Shown: piece by piece, positions 55,934-64,000 of the stretch | Position numbering within the stretch: the first letter of the stretch is position 1 | Layout: each line of letters starts with the position of its first letter | From: Kineosporia sp. NBRC 101731 | Lineage (GTDB): Bacteria; Actinomycetota; Actinomycetes; Actinomycetales; Kineosporiaceae | Assembly (NCBI RefSeq): GCF_030269305.1 | Contig: NZ_BSTC01000001.1 | Location: 1,067,467 to 1,131,466, forward strand | Direction: 5' to 3' | DNA length: 64,000 bases | The notes under the pieces: model-generated | Seen by the model: only the letters and a program-made list of their open reading frames with translations | Databases searched by the model: none | What the model was told of the DNA's origin: nothing | Program-made: the position numbers and the translations under genes

Positions 55934-56863
55934 ATGCCACTGTCCCCGCGGGTGCCCGAACTCACGGCGCTCGACCTGCTGCTCTCGGTGGCCCGCACCG
56001 GCAGTCTGGGTGCCGCCGCGCGGGAGCACCACATCAGTCAGCAGGCCGCCAGCGAACGCATCCGCCGTCTCGAGGGCACTCTCGGGGTGCAGGTGCTGCG
56101 GCGTAGCCGGCAGGGGTCGACCCTCACCACCGCCGGGGCCCTGGTCGCCGACTGGGCCGGGCAGCTCACCGAACTCGCCGCCGGGCTGGAGGCCAGTGTC
56201 GCGGCGTTGCGGGCCGAGCACCACGCCCGCCTGCGTGTGGCCGCCAGCCTGACCGTCGCGGAGTACCTGATGCCGCGCTGGCTGGTCACTTTGCGGCACC
56301 AGGTCGAGGCCCGGCACGACGAGCTGTCGGTGCAGCTGACCGCGACCAACTCCGAGGAGGTCGCCGAGCGGGTGCGCGACGGCCGGGCCGGCCTGGGGTT
56401 CGTCGAAGGGCCGGCCGCCCCCGACGACCTGGCCTGGCGGGAGATCGGCACCGACTCTCTGGTGCTGGTCGTGCCCACCGGTCATCCCTGGTCACGGCGC
56501 CGGCGTCCGGTCGGCGCGGCCGAACTGGCCGCCACGCCGCTGGTCTCGCGGGAGGCCGGGTCGGGCACCCGTCGCGCGCTGGAGGTCGCGCTCGAGGCGG
56601 TGGGCCACGTGGGCATTGAGCCGTTGCTGGAACTGTCCGGCACCGCGGCCGTGCGGGGCGCGGTGCTGGCGGGGGCCGGCCCGGCAATGCTGAGCACGCT
56701 GGCGGTGGCCGACGACGTGGCCTCCGGCCGGCTGCGCACGGTCGCCGTCACCGGCCTGGCCCTCGACCGCCGTCTGCTGGCCGTCTGGTCGCTGGGCAGT
56801 TCGCCCCGCGGACCGGCCTCCGACCTGCTCACCATCGCTCTGAGAGGGCGCAGTCAGAGATGA
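55934..56863 (+). CDS. LysR family transcriptional regulator
   Basis: This is a 309-residue LysR-type regulator. The N-terminal winged helix (residues 8-65) contains TGSLGAAAREHHISQQAASERIRRLE. The C-terminal effector domain has VAASLTVAEYLMPRWL and a conserved ligand-pocket region near residue 195. The effector is not identifiable; the domain recalls CysL-like regulators. It is divergent from korA with a 260-base gap holding a perfect inverted repeat, so korAB is a possible target. It is convergent with the amino acid ABC genes across a shared terminator. Confidence 0.92.
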   Translation: MPLSPRVPELTALDLLLSVARTGSLGAAAREHHISQQAASERIRRLEGTLGVQVLRRSRQGSTLTTAGALVADWAGQLTELAAGLEASVAALRAEHHARLRVAASLTVAEYLMPRWLVTLRHQVEARHDELSVQLTATNSEEVAERVRDGRAGLGFVEGPAAPDDLAWREIGTDSLVLVVPTGHPWSRRRRPVGAAELAATPLVSREAGSGTRRALEVALEAVGHVGIEPLLELSGTAAVRGAVLAGAGPAMLSTLAVADDVASGRLRTVAVTGLALDRRLLAVWSLGSSPRGPASDLLTIALRGRSQR

Positions 56864-56867
56864 AAAT

Positions 56868-56913
56868 GGGGGACGCCGGCCAGCTCGCCAAGGCGAGCTG
56901 ACCGGCGTCCCCC
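56868..56913. terminator. bidirectional terminator
   Basis: A 22-base stem with one C-A mismatch and an AA loop has outer arms GGGGGACGCCGG and CCGGCGTCCCCC. AAAAT precedes it and ATT follows. It lies between the convergent LysR and ABC ATPase genes. Confidence 0.9.
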
Positions 56914-56923
56914 ATTCAACGAA

Positions 56924-57670
56924 CTAAAGCCGCCCCGCCTCGATGATCCGCCGCAGGAACTGCCGCGTGCGCTCCTGCGTCGGCTCCCCGAGAACCTGCT
57001 CCGGGGCACCCCGTTCCAGCACGCGTCCACCATCGAGGAAACACACGTGGTCGGCCACCTGGCGGGCGAAGCCCATCTCGTGGGTGGCCACCAGCATGGT
57101 CATGCCCTCGGACTTCAGGTCGCGCAGCATGGCCAGCACCTCACCCACCAGTTCCGGGTCGAGAGCCGACGTGACCTCGTCGAACAACATCAGCACGGGG
57201 TCGTTGACCAGCGACCGGGCGATCGCGACGCGCTGCTGCTGACCACCCGACAGATGGTCGGGATAAGCGTCCGCCCGGTTCTTCAGGCCCACCCGCTCCA
57301 GCGTCACCAGCGCCCGCTCGCGTGCCAGTTCCGCCGGGACGCCGTGCACCTTCCGCGGTGCCAGCGTGATGTTGTCCAGCACGGTGAGGTGCGGGAACAG
57401 GTTGAACGACTGGAAGACGATGCCGATCTTCGAGCGCACCTCGTCGGCGTTCACCCGCGGATCGGTGATGTCGCGGCCCTGCAGCTCGATCACACCGTCG
57501 TCGACCGTCTCCAGCAGGTCGATACAGCGCAGCAGCGTGGACTTGCCCGAGCCGGAGGCGCCGATCAGCACCACCACGTCGTGCTCGTCCACGTCCAGGC
57601 TGAAGTCGCGCAGCACCACGCTGCGCCCGTAACTCTTGCGCAGGTTCTCGATACCGAGCAGCGCGCTCAC
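56924..57670 (-). CDS. polar amino acid ABC transporter ATPase
   Basis: This is the 248-residue ATPase of an amino acid importer. It has Walker A GASGSGKST near residue 38, the Q-loop FQSFNLFPHLTV, the signature LSGGQQQR near 141, and Walker B LMLFDEVTSALD with the switch ATHEMGFARQV. It is closest in pattern to GlnQ/HisP types. The start is GTG 57670; the frame is open upstream through the permease gene but those residues are not homologous. It overlaps the permease stop by 4 bases. Confidence 0.95.
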   Translation of the reverse strand: MSALLGIENLRKSYGRSVVLRDFSLDVDEHDVVVLIGASGSGKSTLLRCIDLLETVDDGVIELQGRDITDPRVNADEVRSKIGIVFQSFNLFPHLTVLDNITLAPRKVHGVPAELARERALVTLERVGLKNRADAYPDHLSGGQQQRVAIARSLVNDPVLMLFDEVTSALDPELVGEVLAMLRDLKSEGMTMLVATHEMGFARQVADHVCFLDGGRVLERGAPEQVLGEPTQERTRQFLRRIIEAGRL

Positions 57671-58530
57671 AGATGGCCTCCGCCCGGGACGGCCCCGTAA
57701 CGCCGTGCCGCCCGGTCGGTGAGCCGGGTCAGCGGGATGGTCAGCACCAGGAACAGGGCCCCGGCCACCACGTACGGGGTGAAGTTGAAACTGGTCGCGG
57801 TCTCGATCTGGGCCGCCCGCACCGCGTCGATCGCGGCGCCGAGCACCGAGATCAGACCCGAGTCCTTGGTCAGCGAGGCCAGGTCGTTCAGCAGCGGCGG
57901 AACCACCCGGCGCACGGCCTGCGGCAGCACCACGTAGCGCATGCTCTGCGGTCCGCTCAGGCCCAGCGACCGGGCCGCGGCCCGCTGGCTCGGGTGCACC
58001 GACTCGATGCCGGCCCGGAACACCTCGGCCACGTACGCCGAGTAGGTCAGCACCAGGGCCACACAGCCCAGCACGATCGGATCGGTCGGCACCCCGGTCA
58101 GGTTCAGCGCGGGAACGCCGAACCCGACCAGCAGCAGCACCAGGATCAGCGGCAGGCCCCGGAAGACGTCCACATACACCGTGGCCAGTGCCCGCAGCGG
58201 CCAGAAAACCGGTCCTCGCAGCGTTTTCAGCACCGCGAGAGCCATGCCGACGATCAGCACGCACAGGGCACTGACGGCGAAGACCTGGACGTTGATCCAG
58301 AAACCGGCCAGCACGGCGGGGAAGGACTCGACGGCCTTGTCCCAGTTGAAGAACGTGGTGCGCGTGCGTTCCCAGCCGGGGGCCGACATCACGGCCGTGA
58401 TCAGCGCACCCCCGATGACGAGGGTGCTCAGACCCGCGATCAGCAGCGATCGCAGACCCTGGCGCTTGCGGTACGCGTCCCGTTCCCGCTGGCGGGCGGA
58501 CGGGCTCCAGGTGTCCTCGACAGAACTCAC
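57667..58530 (-). CDS. polar amino acid ABC transporter permease
   Basis: This is the membrane channel subunit, 287 residues, with a cytoplasmic N-terminus and about six helices. The HisM/GlnP-type EAA loop with GLSGPQSMRYVVLPQAVRRVVPPL lies near residues 190-212, and EVFRAGIESV precedes it. A single permease gene suggests a homodimeric channel. The GTG start overlaps the binding-protein stop by 4 bases. Confidence 0.95.
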   Translation of the reverse strand: MSSVEDTWSPSARQRERDAYRKRQGLRSLLIAGLSTLVIGGALITAVMSAPGWERTRTTFFNWDKAVESFPAVLAGFWINVQVFAVSALCVLIVGMALAVLKTLRGPVFWPLRALATVYVDVFRGLPLILVLLLVGFGVPALNLTGVPTDPIVLGCVALVLTYSAYVAEVFRAGIESVHPSQRAAARSLGLSGPQSMRYVVLPQAVRRVVPPLLNDLASLTKDSGLISVLGAAIDAVRAAQIETATSFNFTPYVVAGALFLVLTIPLTRLTDRAARRYGAVPGGGHL

Positions 58531-59396
58531 TTCAGCTCAGGCGCCCCGGCCGACTCGGTCAGCCACTGCGTCTCGATCTTGTCCAGCGTGCCGTTCTCCC
58601 GCAGGGTGTCCACGGCCTGGCTGACGCAGCTGGTCAGCGAGCTGTTCTTACCCAGCACCAGACCGAACTGCTCCGGTGTGTCGCTGGTGGCGGGCAGCTG
58701 GCCCACCACCACACCGTCGTCGAGTTCGGCGGAGGCCAGGTAGAGCGCCGTGGGCAGGTCGACCACCAGGCCGTCGATCTGGCCGTTGTTCAGGGCCAGC
58801 TTGGCCTTGTCGTTGTCGTCGAACACGGCCGGGGTCTGGCTCGGGTCGATCACCGTCTTGATGGCGTTGTAGCTGGTGGTGCCCACCTGGGCACCGAGCT
58901 TCAGATCCTTGAGGCCGGCCAGGCCGGTGGCGCTCGCGGCCTTGTTGCCCTTGAGCGCCACGACGGCCTGGGTCACGTCGTAGTAACCGCTGGAGAAGTC
59001 CACGGCCTGCTTGCGCTCGTCGTTGATCGAGAACTGGTTGATGTCGAAGTCGAAGCTCTTCTTACCCGGCTGCACCGCGGCGGTGAAGATCACCGTCTCC
59101 CACTTCACCTGGTCGTCGGTGTAGCCGAGCTGATGGGCCACGGCGTAGGCCACGGCCGACTCGAAGCCCTTGCCGTTGGACGGGTCGTCGTCCTGGAACC
59201 AGGGTTCGTAGGCGGGCTTGTCGGTCCCGATGGTGAGGGTGCTCGCGGTCAGCGTGTCGAGGTCGGCAGGTGTGCACGAGGACGCGGAACTGGAGGACGA
59301 GGCGCTCGCCTCGTCGTTCGAGTCGGCGGGTGCGCAGGCCGCGACGGCCAGCAGGGCGAGAATTGCGGTGCCGGCGGCAGGCAGTCGGCGGGACAT
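58527..59396 (-). CDS. amino acid ABC transporter substrate-binding lipoprotein
   Basis: This is the extracytoplasmic binding protein of the importer, 289 residues. A lipoprotein signal ends at Cys21 (AVAAC), followed by a Ser-rich linker. The family-3 solute-binding domain has GTDKPAYEPW, the FDFDINQFSIND strand and KLGAQVGTTSY. The bound amino acid is not known. ATG 59396 has GGAG 6 bases upstream. It is the first gene of the three-gene operon, transcribed away from the gene at 59585. Confidence 0.94.
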   Translation of the reverse strand: MSRRLPAAGTAILALLAVAACAPADSNDEASASSSSSASSCTPADLDTLTASTLTIGTDKPAYEPWFQDDDPSNGKGFESAVAYAVAHQLGYTDDQVKWETVIFTAAVQPGKKSFDFDINQFSINDERKQAVDFSSGYYDVTQAVVALKGNKAASATGLAGLKDLKLGAQVGTTSYNAIKTVIDPSQTPAVFDDNDKAKLALNNGQIDGLVVDLPTALYLASAELDDGVVVGQLPATSDTPEQFGLVLGKNSSLTSCVSQAVDTLRENGTLDKIETQWLTESAGAPELK

Positions 59397-59492
59397 CGAT
59401 ACTCCAAGGTCAGCGCAGGATTCGGCGGTTGAGTGTATAGCTGCGGGTTTGGGCTCGCAGATGCGGTTAACGCATCCGGGTCTGTGAGGCGT

Positions 59493-59516
59493 CTGTTCAT
59501 GACCAGCCATGAACAG
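59493..59516. promoter_or_regulatory. candidate operator between ABC operon and GNAT gene
   Basis: CTGTTCATG and CATGAACAG are perfect 9-base inverted copies with a 6-base spacer. A second, smaller dyad ATGCG-GTTAA-CGCAT lies at 59461-59475. Both sit in the 188-base divergent gap and are about 70-100 bases from each start. Confidence 0.55.
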
Positions 59517-59584
59517 GAAATTCACCACGCCATCACACGGGGGCACCCTCAATGATCATCGGGGCCCGTGTGTTCTCATGACGC

Positions 59585-59896
59585 ATGGCCGAAGTACGGG
59601 AGAACCGTGACGAGAACCGCTTCGAGATCTGGGTGGACGGCGAGCTGGCCGGGTTCGCCGAGCACCGCGGGCCCGGCCCGGTGGTGAGTTATGTACACAC
59701 CGAGATCGGCGAGAAGTTCGGTGGTCAGGGTCTGGCCACCCAGCTGATCCGCGCGACCCTCGACACCGAGCGCGAGCGGGGGTCGAAGATTCTCCCGGTC
59801 TGTCCCTTCGTCAAGGCGTTCGTGGAGAAGCACCGCGACTACCTCGACCTGGTGCCCGCGAACCGGCGGGCGGCGTTCGGCCTGCCCGAGAGCTGA
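59585..59896 (+). CDS. small GNAT-type N-acetyltransferase
   Basis: This is a 103-residue protein of the short YjdJ-like GNAT group. The acetyl-CoA-binding loop is GEKFGGQGLATQLIRATLD (near residue 42). The C-terminal ILPVCPFVKAFVEKH holds the conserved cysteine and histidine of this subgroup. The substrate is unknown. ATG 59585 is the only reasonable start. The stop lies inside a 21-base direct repeat. Confidence 0.9.
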   Translation: MAEVRENRDENRFEIWVDGELAGFAEHRGPGPVVSYVHTEIGEKFGGQGLATQLIRATLDTERERGSKILPVCPFVKAFVEKHRDYLDLVPANRRAAFGLPES

Positions 59897-59931
59897 CCCG
59901 AGAACTGACCGAGAGCTGACCCGAGAACTGA
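59888..59931. repeat. 21-bp direct repeat over the GNAT stop
   Basis: Two exact 21-base copies (beginning GAGAGCTGACCC) occur with a 23-base period. The first copy includes the TGA stop of the small GNAT gene. A GTCGGAC/GTCCGAC hairpin follows at 59932-59950 and may be a terminator. Confidence 0.85.
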
Positions 59932-60006
59932 GTCGGACCGTGAGTCCGACCTGAGCCCGAGTTGGTCCCCCGGTTCTGTCGGTGGTGGTCGCTACAGTCG
60001 TTCCTC

Positions 60007-60369
60007 ATGGAGGGCCTGGAGACGTACCTGATCGTCGCCACGGTGATCGCGGCCGGGGTGCTGCTGTTCGCCGGGGCGATGGGGGCGGCCCGGGCCCTGC
60101 GCCCGCAGGTGCGCTCGGCCGAGAAGACGCTCACCTACGAGAGCGGGGTCGACGCCGAGGGGTCGGGCTGGGCCCAGAGCCAGATCCGTTACTACCTCTA
60201 CGCCTTCCTCTACCTGATCTTTGCGGTCGATGCGGTGTACCTGTTTCCGTGGGTCACCGTGGTGAAGGATCTCGGCTGGGCCACGCTGGGCGAGATGGGC
60301 GTGTTCATCGGCATCATCGCCGTCGGGCTGATCCACGCCATCCGTCGCGGGGTGCTGCGATGGATCTGA
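60007..60369 (+). CDS. nuoA: NADH-quinone oxidoreductase subunit A, second copy
   Basis: This is a second NuoA, 120 residues, with three helices. The loop reads [40 protein letters not shown]. It has Ser (YESG) where the operon copy has the family Cys (YECG), and [10 protein letters not shown] where that copy has the FDIESVFLLPF segment. ATG 60007 follows GTTCCTC with no strong ribosome binding site. It overlaps nuoB2 by 10 bases. It starts a four-gene unit of complex I homologues unlike the full operon. Confidence 0.92.
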   Translation: MEGLETYLIVATVIAAGVLLFAGAMGAARALRPQVRSAEKTLTYESGVDAEGSGWAQSQIRYYLYAFLYLIFAVDAVYLFPWVTVVKDLGWATLGEMGVFIGIIAVGLIHAIRRGVLRWI

Positions 60370-61013
60370 CCGACCCGACCGACCCGACCGACCTCACCAG
60401 GCCCGGTGGCGGTGCCCGGGGCATCTCGCCCAAGACCGCGCTGCCGATGCCGGTGCTGCGGTCCCAGGTGCCCGCGGAGCTCGGTCCGCTGAGCGCCGTC
60501 GCCCCGCACCCGCTGCGGCTGGTGCTGAACTGGGGCCGGCGTTATTCGCTCTGGGTGTTCAACTTCGGCCTGGCCTGCTGCGCCATCGAGTTCATCGCCG
60601 CCAGCATGGCCCGCCACGACTTCATCCGGCTGGGCGTGATCCCGTTCGCCAACGGCCCGCGCCAGGCCGACCTGATGGTGGTCTCCGGCACGGTCACCGA
60701 CAAGATGGCTCCCGCCGTGCGCCGGCTCTGGGAGCAGATGCCGGAGCCGAAATACGCCATCTCGTTCGGTGCCTGCTCCAACTCGGGTGGCCCGTACTGG
60801 GACTCGTACTGCGTGACAAAGGGCGTCGACCAGATCATCCCCATCGACGTCTATGTGCCCGGCTGCCCGCCCCGTCCCGAGGCGCTGCTCCAGGGCATCG
60901 TGAAGCTGCAGGAGAAGATCGCCACCGAGAACCTCTCCGCGCGTTACGGGTCGCGCCGTCGCGGGGCGGCGAGTCTGAGCCGCGGCCTGGTGTCGAAGGG
61001 CGCGCACGCGTGA
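60360..61013 (+). CDS. nuoB: NADH-quinone oxidoreductase subunit B, second copy
   Basis: This is a second NuoB, 217 residues, that keeps all cluster cysteines: [19 protein letters not shown] and [12 protein letters not shown]. It could therefore bind an N2-type cluster. The N-terminus is extended by about 45 residues, beginning with a Asp-Pro-Thr repeat made of 9-base units (60366-60392). The C-terminus is Arg/Ser-rich. The nuoC2 start overlaps the stop by 4 bases. Confidence 0.94.
   Translation: MDLTDPTDPTDLTRPGGGARGISPKTALPMPVLRSQVPAELGPLSAVAPHPLRLVLNWGRRYSLWVFNFGLACCAIEFIAASMARHDFIRLGVIPFANGPRQADLMVVSGTVTDKMAPAVRRLWEQMPEPKYAISFGACSNSGGPYWDSYCVTKGVDQIIPIDVYVPGCPPRPEALLQGIVKLQEKIATENLSARYGSRRRGAASLSRGLVSKGAHA
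60366..60392 (+). repeat. three 9-bp units in second nuoB
   Basis: CTGACCGAC and two CCGACCGAC units encode an Asp-Pro-Thr run just after the start codon. Confidence 0.85.
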
Positions 61014-62146
61014 CCCCCCGGCCCGTCGAGGGTGACGTACTGGCGACCTGGTTCACCGCAGCACTTCGGAAGGCCGCCCCGGAAAACAGCGCCAACCCGG
61101 GAAGCCTCGCCGGCCCGGATAGCGGCGCTGACCTAGGGAGCCTGGCCGGCCCGGTTAGCAGCGCTGATCTGAAGAGCGGCAGCACCCAGGCAGGCCGCGA
61201 AGCCGATCCGGAGGGCGAAGGGTTGGCTGACCAGGAGGCCGGGGCTCCACTGGTCACGGTGAGCGTAGACGCCGCCGGCACCCCGGTGGTCGATGTTCCC
61301 GCCTCCGGCTGGGTCGCGGCGGCCACCTGCGCCCGTGACGAACTGGACCTCGACTTCCTCGACTGGCTCTCGGCGGTGGACGAGCCCGAGGGCGATCCGG
61401 CCGGGCTCGACGTGGTGCTGCACCTGGCCGGGTCCGACTCGTTCGGCTCGTCCGACCGCAGGGTGCGCCGCCTGCTGCTGCGCACCCGGGTGCCGAACCG
61501 AGACCTGAATCTGCCGAGCCTCACGTCGCTGTGGCCGGGTGTGGCCTGGCACGAGCGTGAGACCCACGAGATGTTCGGCCTGACCTTCACCGGCTTCTCC
61601 GACGGTTCGGGGGCCGGGCTGCGCCCACTGCTGCTGCCCGACGGTTTCGAGGGCACCCCGCTCCGCAAGTCGTTCGTCCTGGCCGCCCGCGCGGCGAAGG
61701 CCTGGCCCGGTGCCAAAGATCCCGGCGACTCCGGCGCCAAGGCCCCCACCCGCCGCAAGACCCTGCCCCCAGGAGTCCCGGACCCGTCCTGGGGCCCCCA
61801 CGAACCAGGCACTCCACGAGAAGTCGCCTCCGAGCCACCCCGCCGAGCGTCACGGGCGGGCATTCCCGAGCGCCCCGCAAGGATCGCCCGGGCGACGAGT
61901 CGGGTAGTCAGGACGACAGAGGCTCCCATCGAGGCGACCGGGGCTCGCGCTTCTGTCGACCCGGCAAAGACTTCCGTTGTCCCCGCCGCGGCCGGCGCTC
62001 TCGCCCCTGCCAGTCCGTCCGAGCCGAACGAGACCGCCGCGTCCACTCCCGCGTCCACTCCCGCGTCCACTCCCGCGTCCACTGCCACCGACGATCCCTC
62101 GGCGCACACCGAGCTACCCGCGTCCACCCCCGAGCGCGACGCATGA
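61010..62146 (+). CDS. nuoC: NADH-quinone oxidoreductase subunit C, second copy, extended
   Basis: This is a second NuoC, 378 residues. Only residues 90-225 look like the family: [57 protein letters not shown] and [12 protein letters not shown]. Residues 25-75 and the last 150 are Ala/Pro/Ser/Thr-rich low-complexity sequence, including a Ser-Thr-Pro-Ala repeat. The start is GTG, overlapping nuoB2. The stop overlaps nuoH2. No nuoD partner follows. Confidence 0.9.
   Translation: MTPRPVEGDVLATWFTAALRKAAPENSANPGSLAGPDSGADLGSLAGPVSSADLKSGSTQAGREADPEGEGLADQEAGAPLVTVSVDAAGTPVVDVPASGWVAAATCARDELDLDFLDWLSAVDEPEGDPAGLDVVLHLAGSDSFGSSDRRVRRLLLRTRVPNRDLNLPSLTSLWPGVAWHERETHEMFGLTFTGFSDGSGAGLRPLLLPDGFEGTPLRKSFVLAARAAKAWPGAKDPGDSGAKAPTRRKTLPPGVPDPSWGPHEPGTPREVASEPPRRASRAGIPERPARIARATSRVVRTTEAPIEATGARASVDPAKTSVVPAAAGALAPASPSEPNETAASTPASTPASTPASTATDDPSAHTELPASTPERDA
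62039..62086 (+). repeat. four 12-bp units in second nuoC
   Basis: Three exact GCGTCCACTCCC units and one single-base variant encode Ala-Ser-Thr-Pro repeats in the disordered tail. Confidence 0.9.
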
Positions 62147-63108
62147 CCCTCGACGCCGGGCTGGTGGCCGAGATCGTGCTGCGCACGCTGGCCGTGCTGG
62201 TCGCGTTCCTCACCCTGCCGCTGGTGGTCGGGCAGACCGAGCACAAGGTGATGGCGCACATGCAGGGGCGGCTGGGCCCGATGTACGCCGGAGGGTTCCA
62301 CGGGTGGGCGCAGCTCGTGGCCGACGGGGTGAAGTTCCTGCAGAAGGAAGACATCGTCCCGGACCGGGCCGATGCCGGCGTGTTCCGGCTGGCTCCCGGG
62401 GTGGCGCTGGTGCCTTATCTGGTGGCGATGGCGGTGATTCCGCTGAGCCCGGACTGGGTGGCGGCGGACGTGGACGCCGGGCTGCTGTTCGTCCTGGCCG
62501 CGAGCGCCGTCGCGGTGCTGGGCACCCTGATGGCGGGCTGGTCGAGCGGGAACAAGTACGCGCTGCTGGGGTCGATGCGTGCGGCCGCCCAGCTACTGGC
62601 CTACGAGCTGCCGCTGGTGCTGGCGGCGGCGAGCGTGGCGATGGCCGCGGGCACGCTGTCGCTGACGGGCATCGGTGAGGCCTGGCAGTGGTGGTGGCTG
62701 TTCTGGCAGGCCCCGGCCCTGATCGTGTTCGTGGTGGCAGGGCTGGCCGAGGTGCAGCGCCCGCCGTTCGACATGCCGATCGCCGACTCCGAGCTGGTGG
62801 CCGGTCCCTACACCGAGTACACCGGGCTGCGGTTCGCGTTGTTCCTGCTCAGCGAGTACGCGGGCATCGTGGTGCTGTCCGCGCTGACCGCGGTGCTGTT
62901 TCTCGGCGGCTGGCACGGCCCGTTCAGCGACACGCTGGGCCCGCTCTGGACGCTGCTGAAGACCGGGATGGTCGCGGTCGTCGTGATCTGGCTGCGGGTG
63001 GCCTGGCCACGCCTGCGGGAGGACCAGCTGCAACGGCTGGCCTGGGCGGGGCTCGTGCCCGTCGCCCTGGCCCAGCTGGCCCTCACCGCCGTGGTCGTCG
63101 TGGCCTGA
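62143..63108 (+). CDS. nuoH: NADH-quinone oxidoreductase subunit H, second copy
   Basis: This is a second NuoH, 321 residues, close to the standard length and lacking the long tail of the operon copy. About eight helices are present. Family phrases are TEHKVMAHMQGRLGPMYAGG, LADGVKFLQKEDIV-type, GLAEVQRPPFDMPIADSELVAGPYTEY and GLRFALFLLSEYAGI. ATG 62143 overlaps nuoC2 by 4 bases. It is the last complex I gene here. A MITE-like element begins 7 bases after the stop, where nuoI would be expected. Confidence 0.94.
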   Translation: MTLDAGLVAEIVLRTLAVLVAFLTLPLVVGQTEHKVMAHMQGRLGPMYAGGFHGWAQLVADGVKFLQKEDIVPDRADAGVFRLAPGVALVPYLVAMAVIPLSPDWVAADVDAGLLFVLAASAVAVLGTLMAGWSSGNKYALLGSMRAAAQLLAYELPLVLAAASVAMAAGTLSLTGIGEAWQWWWLFWQAPALIVFVVAGLAEVQRPPFDMPIADSELVAGPYTEYTGLRFALFLLSEYAGIVVLSALTAVLFLGGWHGPFSDTLGPLWTLLKTGMVAVVVIWLRVAWPRLREDQLQRLAWAGLVPVALAQLALTAVVVVA

Positions 63109-63114
63109 GAACCA

Positions 63115-63279
63115 GGGCGTGTCCTGCGGATCATCGCCTACTGCGGGGTGCCCGGAGAGCCGTCTGGACGCGTCCGGTGTGGCCCCACGGAGGAACGCTA
63201 CGAGCGGGCCCACCGGCCACGTCCAGCCCGGCTCACCGGGCACCTCCGCAGCTCACGGCGTGATCCGCAGGAAAGGCCC
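63115..63279. mobile_element. MITE-like palindromic element, copy 2
   Basis: This 165-base element has termini GGGCGTGTCCTGCGGATCA on the left and, on the reverse strand, GGGCCTTTCCTGCGGATCA on the right. Subterminal arms around CTGCGGGGTGCCCGG and CCGGGCACCTCCGCAG are also inverted, so the whole element folds as a long hairpin. Flanks are CA on the left and TA on the right. It has no coding capacity. It is 23 bases longer than copy 1 through an insert near the middle. The termini resemble those of IS5-type elements. Confidence 0.75.
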
Positions 63280-63764
63280 TAGTCCAGGTTCTTCACGAAG
63301 TGGAGCGCGCCTTCCTCGTGCTGGTAGAGCCCGAAGCCGGCGTGCGGCAGGTAGCCCGCGCTGCGGTACAGGGCCACGGCCTCCGGCTGCTTCGTGCCCG
63401 TCTCCAGGATCAGGCGGGTGTAGCCCAGGGCCATCGCGCGCAGCTCGGCCGAGGCCAGCAGGCGCCGGGCCAGGCCGTGACGGCGGAACCCGGGGCGCAC
63501 GTACAACCGCTTCATCTCCACCGACCCCTCACCCTCGGCGGGGTTCCCCCGCAGGCCGACGCAGCCGGCGAGCTCGCCACCGGCCTCGGCGATGGTGAAC
63601 AGGCCCGAGGGCGGAGCGAATTCGGCCGGGTCGACGGGGGTGTCGTCCGGTCCGCCGTAGCGGACGACGTACTCCTGCTGGACCTCGGCGATCAGGGAGA
63701 CCGCTTCAGGGCTGTCGAACGGGACGTCACGGAAGACCAGATCGGTTACGGGGGAGTTGCTCAC
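63279..63764 (-). CDS. GNAT family N-acetyltransferase
   Basis: This is a 161-residue GNAT enzyme. Strand 4 and the acetyl-CoA loop read EMKRLYVRPGFRRHGLARRLL near residues 82-102. The C-terminal ILETGTKQPEAVALYRSAGYLPHAGFG is typical of the family. The acceptor is unknown. I chose GTG 63764, overlapping the VOC gene stop by 4 bases; ATG 63773 would add three residues. Its TAG stop is formed at the exact right edge of the MITE-like element. Confidence 0.92.
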   Translation of the reverse strand: MSNSPVTDLVFRDVPFDSPEAVSLIAEVQQEYVVRYGGPDDTPVDPAEFAPPSGLFTIAEAGGELAGCVGLRGNPAEGEGSVEMKRLYVRPGFRRHGLARRLLASAELRAMALGYTRLILETGTKQPEAVALYRSAGYLPHAGFGLYQHEEGALHFVKNLD

Positions 63765-64000
63765 GGCTCCCATAGTTCCACGGGGTTGCCTTCGGGGTCG
63801 TGCACCCGGGCGAAGCGGCCGTTGGGATAGATCTCCTCGTCGACCTCGACGGCGATGCCGGCCCGCCGCAGCTGGGCCACCATCGCGTCCAGGTCGCGGA
63901 CCCGGAAATTGACCATCCATTGCTGCTGGGGTCGCCCGAAGTGCTCGGCGTCGTCAGCGAATGCGGCGAAGACCGTCGGCCCGGACTGTGAAATCCAGGG
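63761..64000 (-). CDS. VOC/glyoxalase family protein, partial
   Basis: Only the last 79 residues lie in the window; the start is beyond its right end. The visible part reads QQQWMVNFRVRDLDAMVAQL and RFARVHDPEGNPVELWEP. This is the second half of a vicinal-oxygen-chelate domain with the metal-binding Glu in PVELWEP. The stop overlaps the downstream GNAT start. Substrate unknown. Confidence 0.88.
   Translation of the reverse strand, partial: PWISQSGPTVFAAFADDAEHFGRPQQQWMVNFRVRDLDAMVAQLRRAGIAVEVDEEIYPNGRFARVHDPEGNPVELWEP

Overview
The window is a stretch of chromosome from a very high-GC, aerobic, menaquinone-using actinomycete. Evidence is the dense third-position G/C coding, frequent GTG starts, 1- to 11-base gene overlaps, an F420-type LLM oxidoreductase, a full nuoA-N operon, aerobic-type KorAB and the actinobacterial men gene set. 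A Kineosporia-like or related actinomycete is plausible, but I cannot fix the genus from the sequence alone.

Layout. 0.2-6.6 kb: a small protein, then hemL, a histidine phosphatase and the System II cytochrome c assembly genes (resA, ccdA, resB, ccsB), tightly packed. 6.7-13.7 kb: a small PLDc_N membrane protein, a membrane protein with degenerate GGDEF and EAL domains, a DUF4229 protein, menA and menE, and an unrecognised 441-residue protein. 13.7-20.2 kb: a palindromic MITE-like element, then one giant reverse-strand gene encoding a pseudokinase, an AAA-type ATPase, two GAF domains, an intact GGDEF and an intact EAL. 20.3-29.9 kb: an LLM oxidoreductase, a second PLDc_N protein, menB, a large GAP1-like protein, menD, menF and menG. 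29.9-31.6 kb: about 1.6 kb of non-coding DNA, AT-rich in its second half, with hairpins, four imperfect 35-bp tandem repeats and a candidate Rex operator. 31.6-48.8 kb: the 14-gene complex I operon ending in a polyprenyl diphosphate synthase gene. 48.9-56.9 kb: a truncated Uma2 remnant, an FdhF/YdeP molybdoenzyme, rarD, korAB and a LysR regulator. 56.9-59.9 kb: a polar amino acid ABC transporter and a small GNAT-like protein. 60.0-63.1 kb: a partial second complex I set (nuoA, B, C, H only). 63.1-64 kb: a second MITE-like element, a GNAT acetyltransferase and a VOC protein cut by the window end.

How the genes work together. HemL feeds heme synthesis and the Res/Ccs proteins attach heme to c-type cytochromes. 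The men genes and the polyprenyl synthase make menaquinone. Complex I reduces menaquinone, and KorAB supplies reduced ferredoxin from 2-oxoglutarate. The window is therefore mainly a respiratory-chain region. Embedded in it are two large proteins with c-di-GMP-type domains, one probably a non-catalytic receptor and one probably an enzyme.

The points most worth following up are the giant pseudokinase/GGDEF/EAL fusion, the two MITE-like palindromes that each end exactly at a neighbour's TAG stop, the candidate Rex site and AT-rich leader before nuoA, the orphan nuoABCH set, the GAP1-like gene lodged among the men genes, and in-frame 9-bp tandem arrays recurring in unrelated genes.
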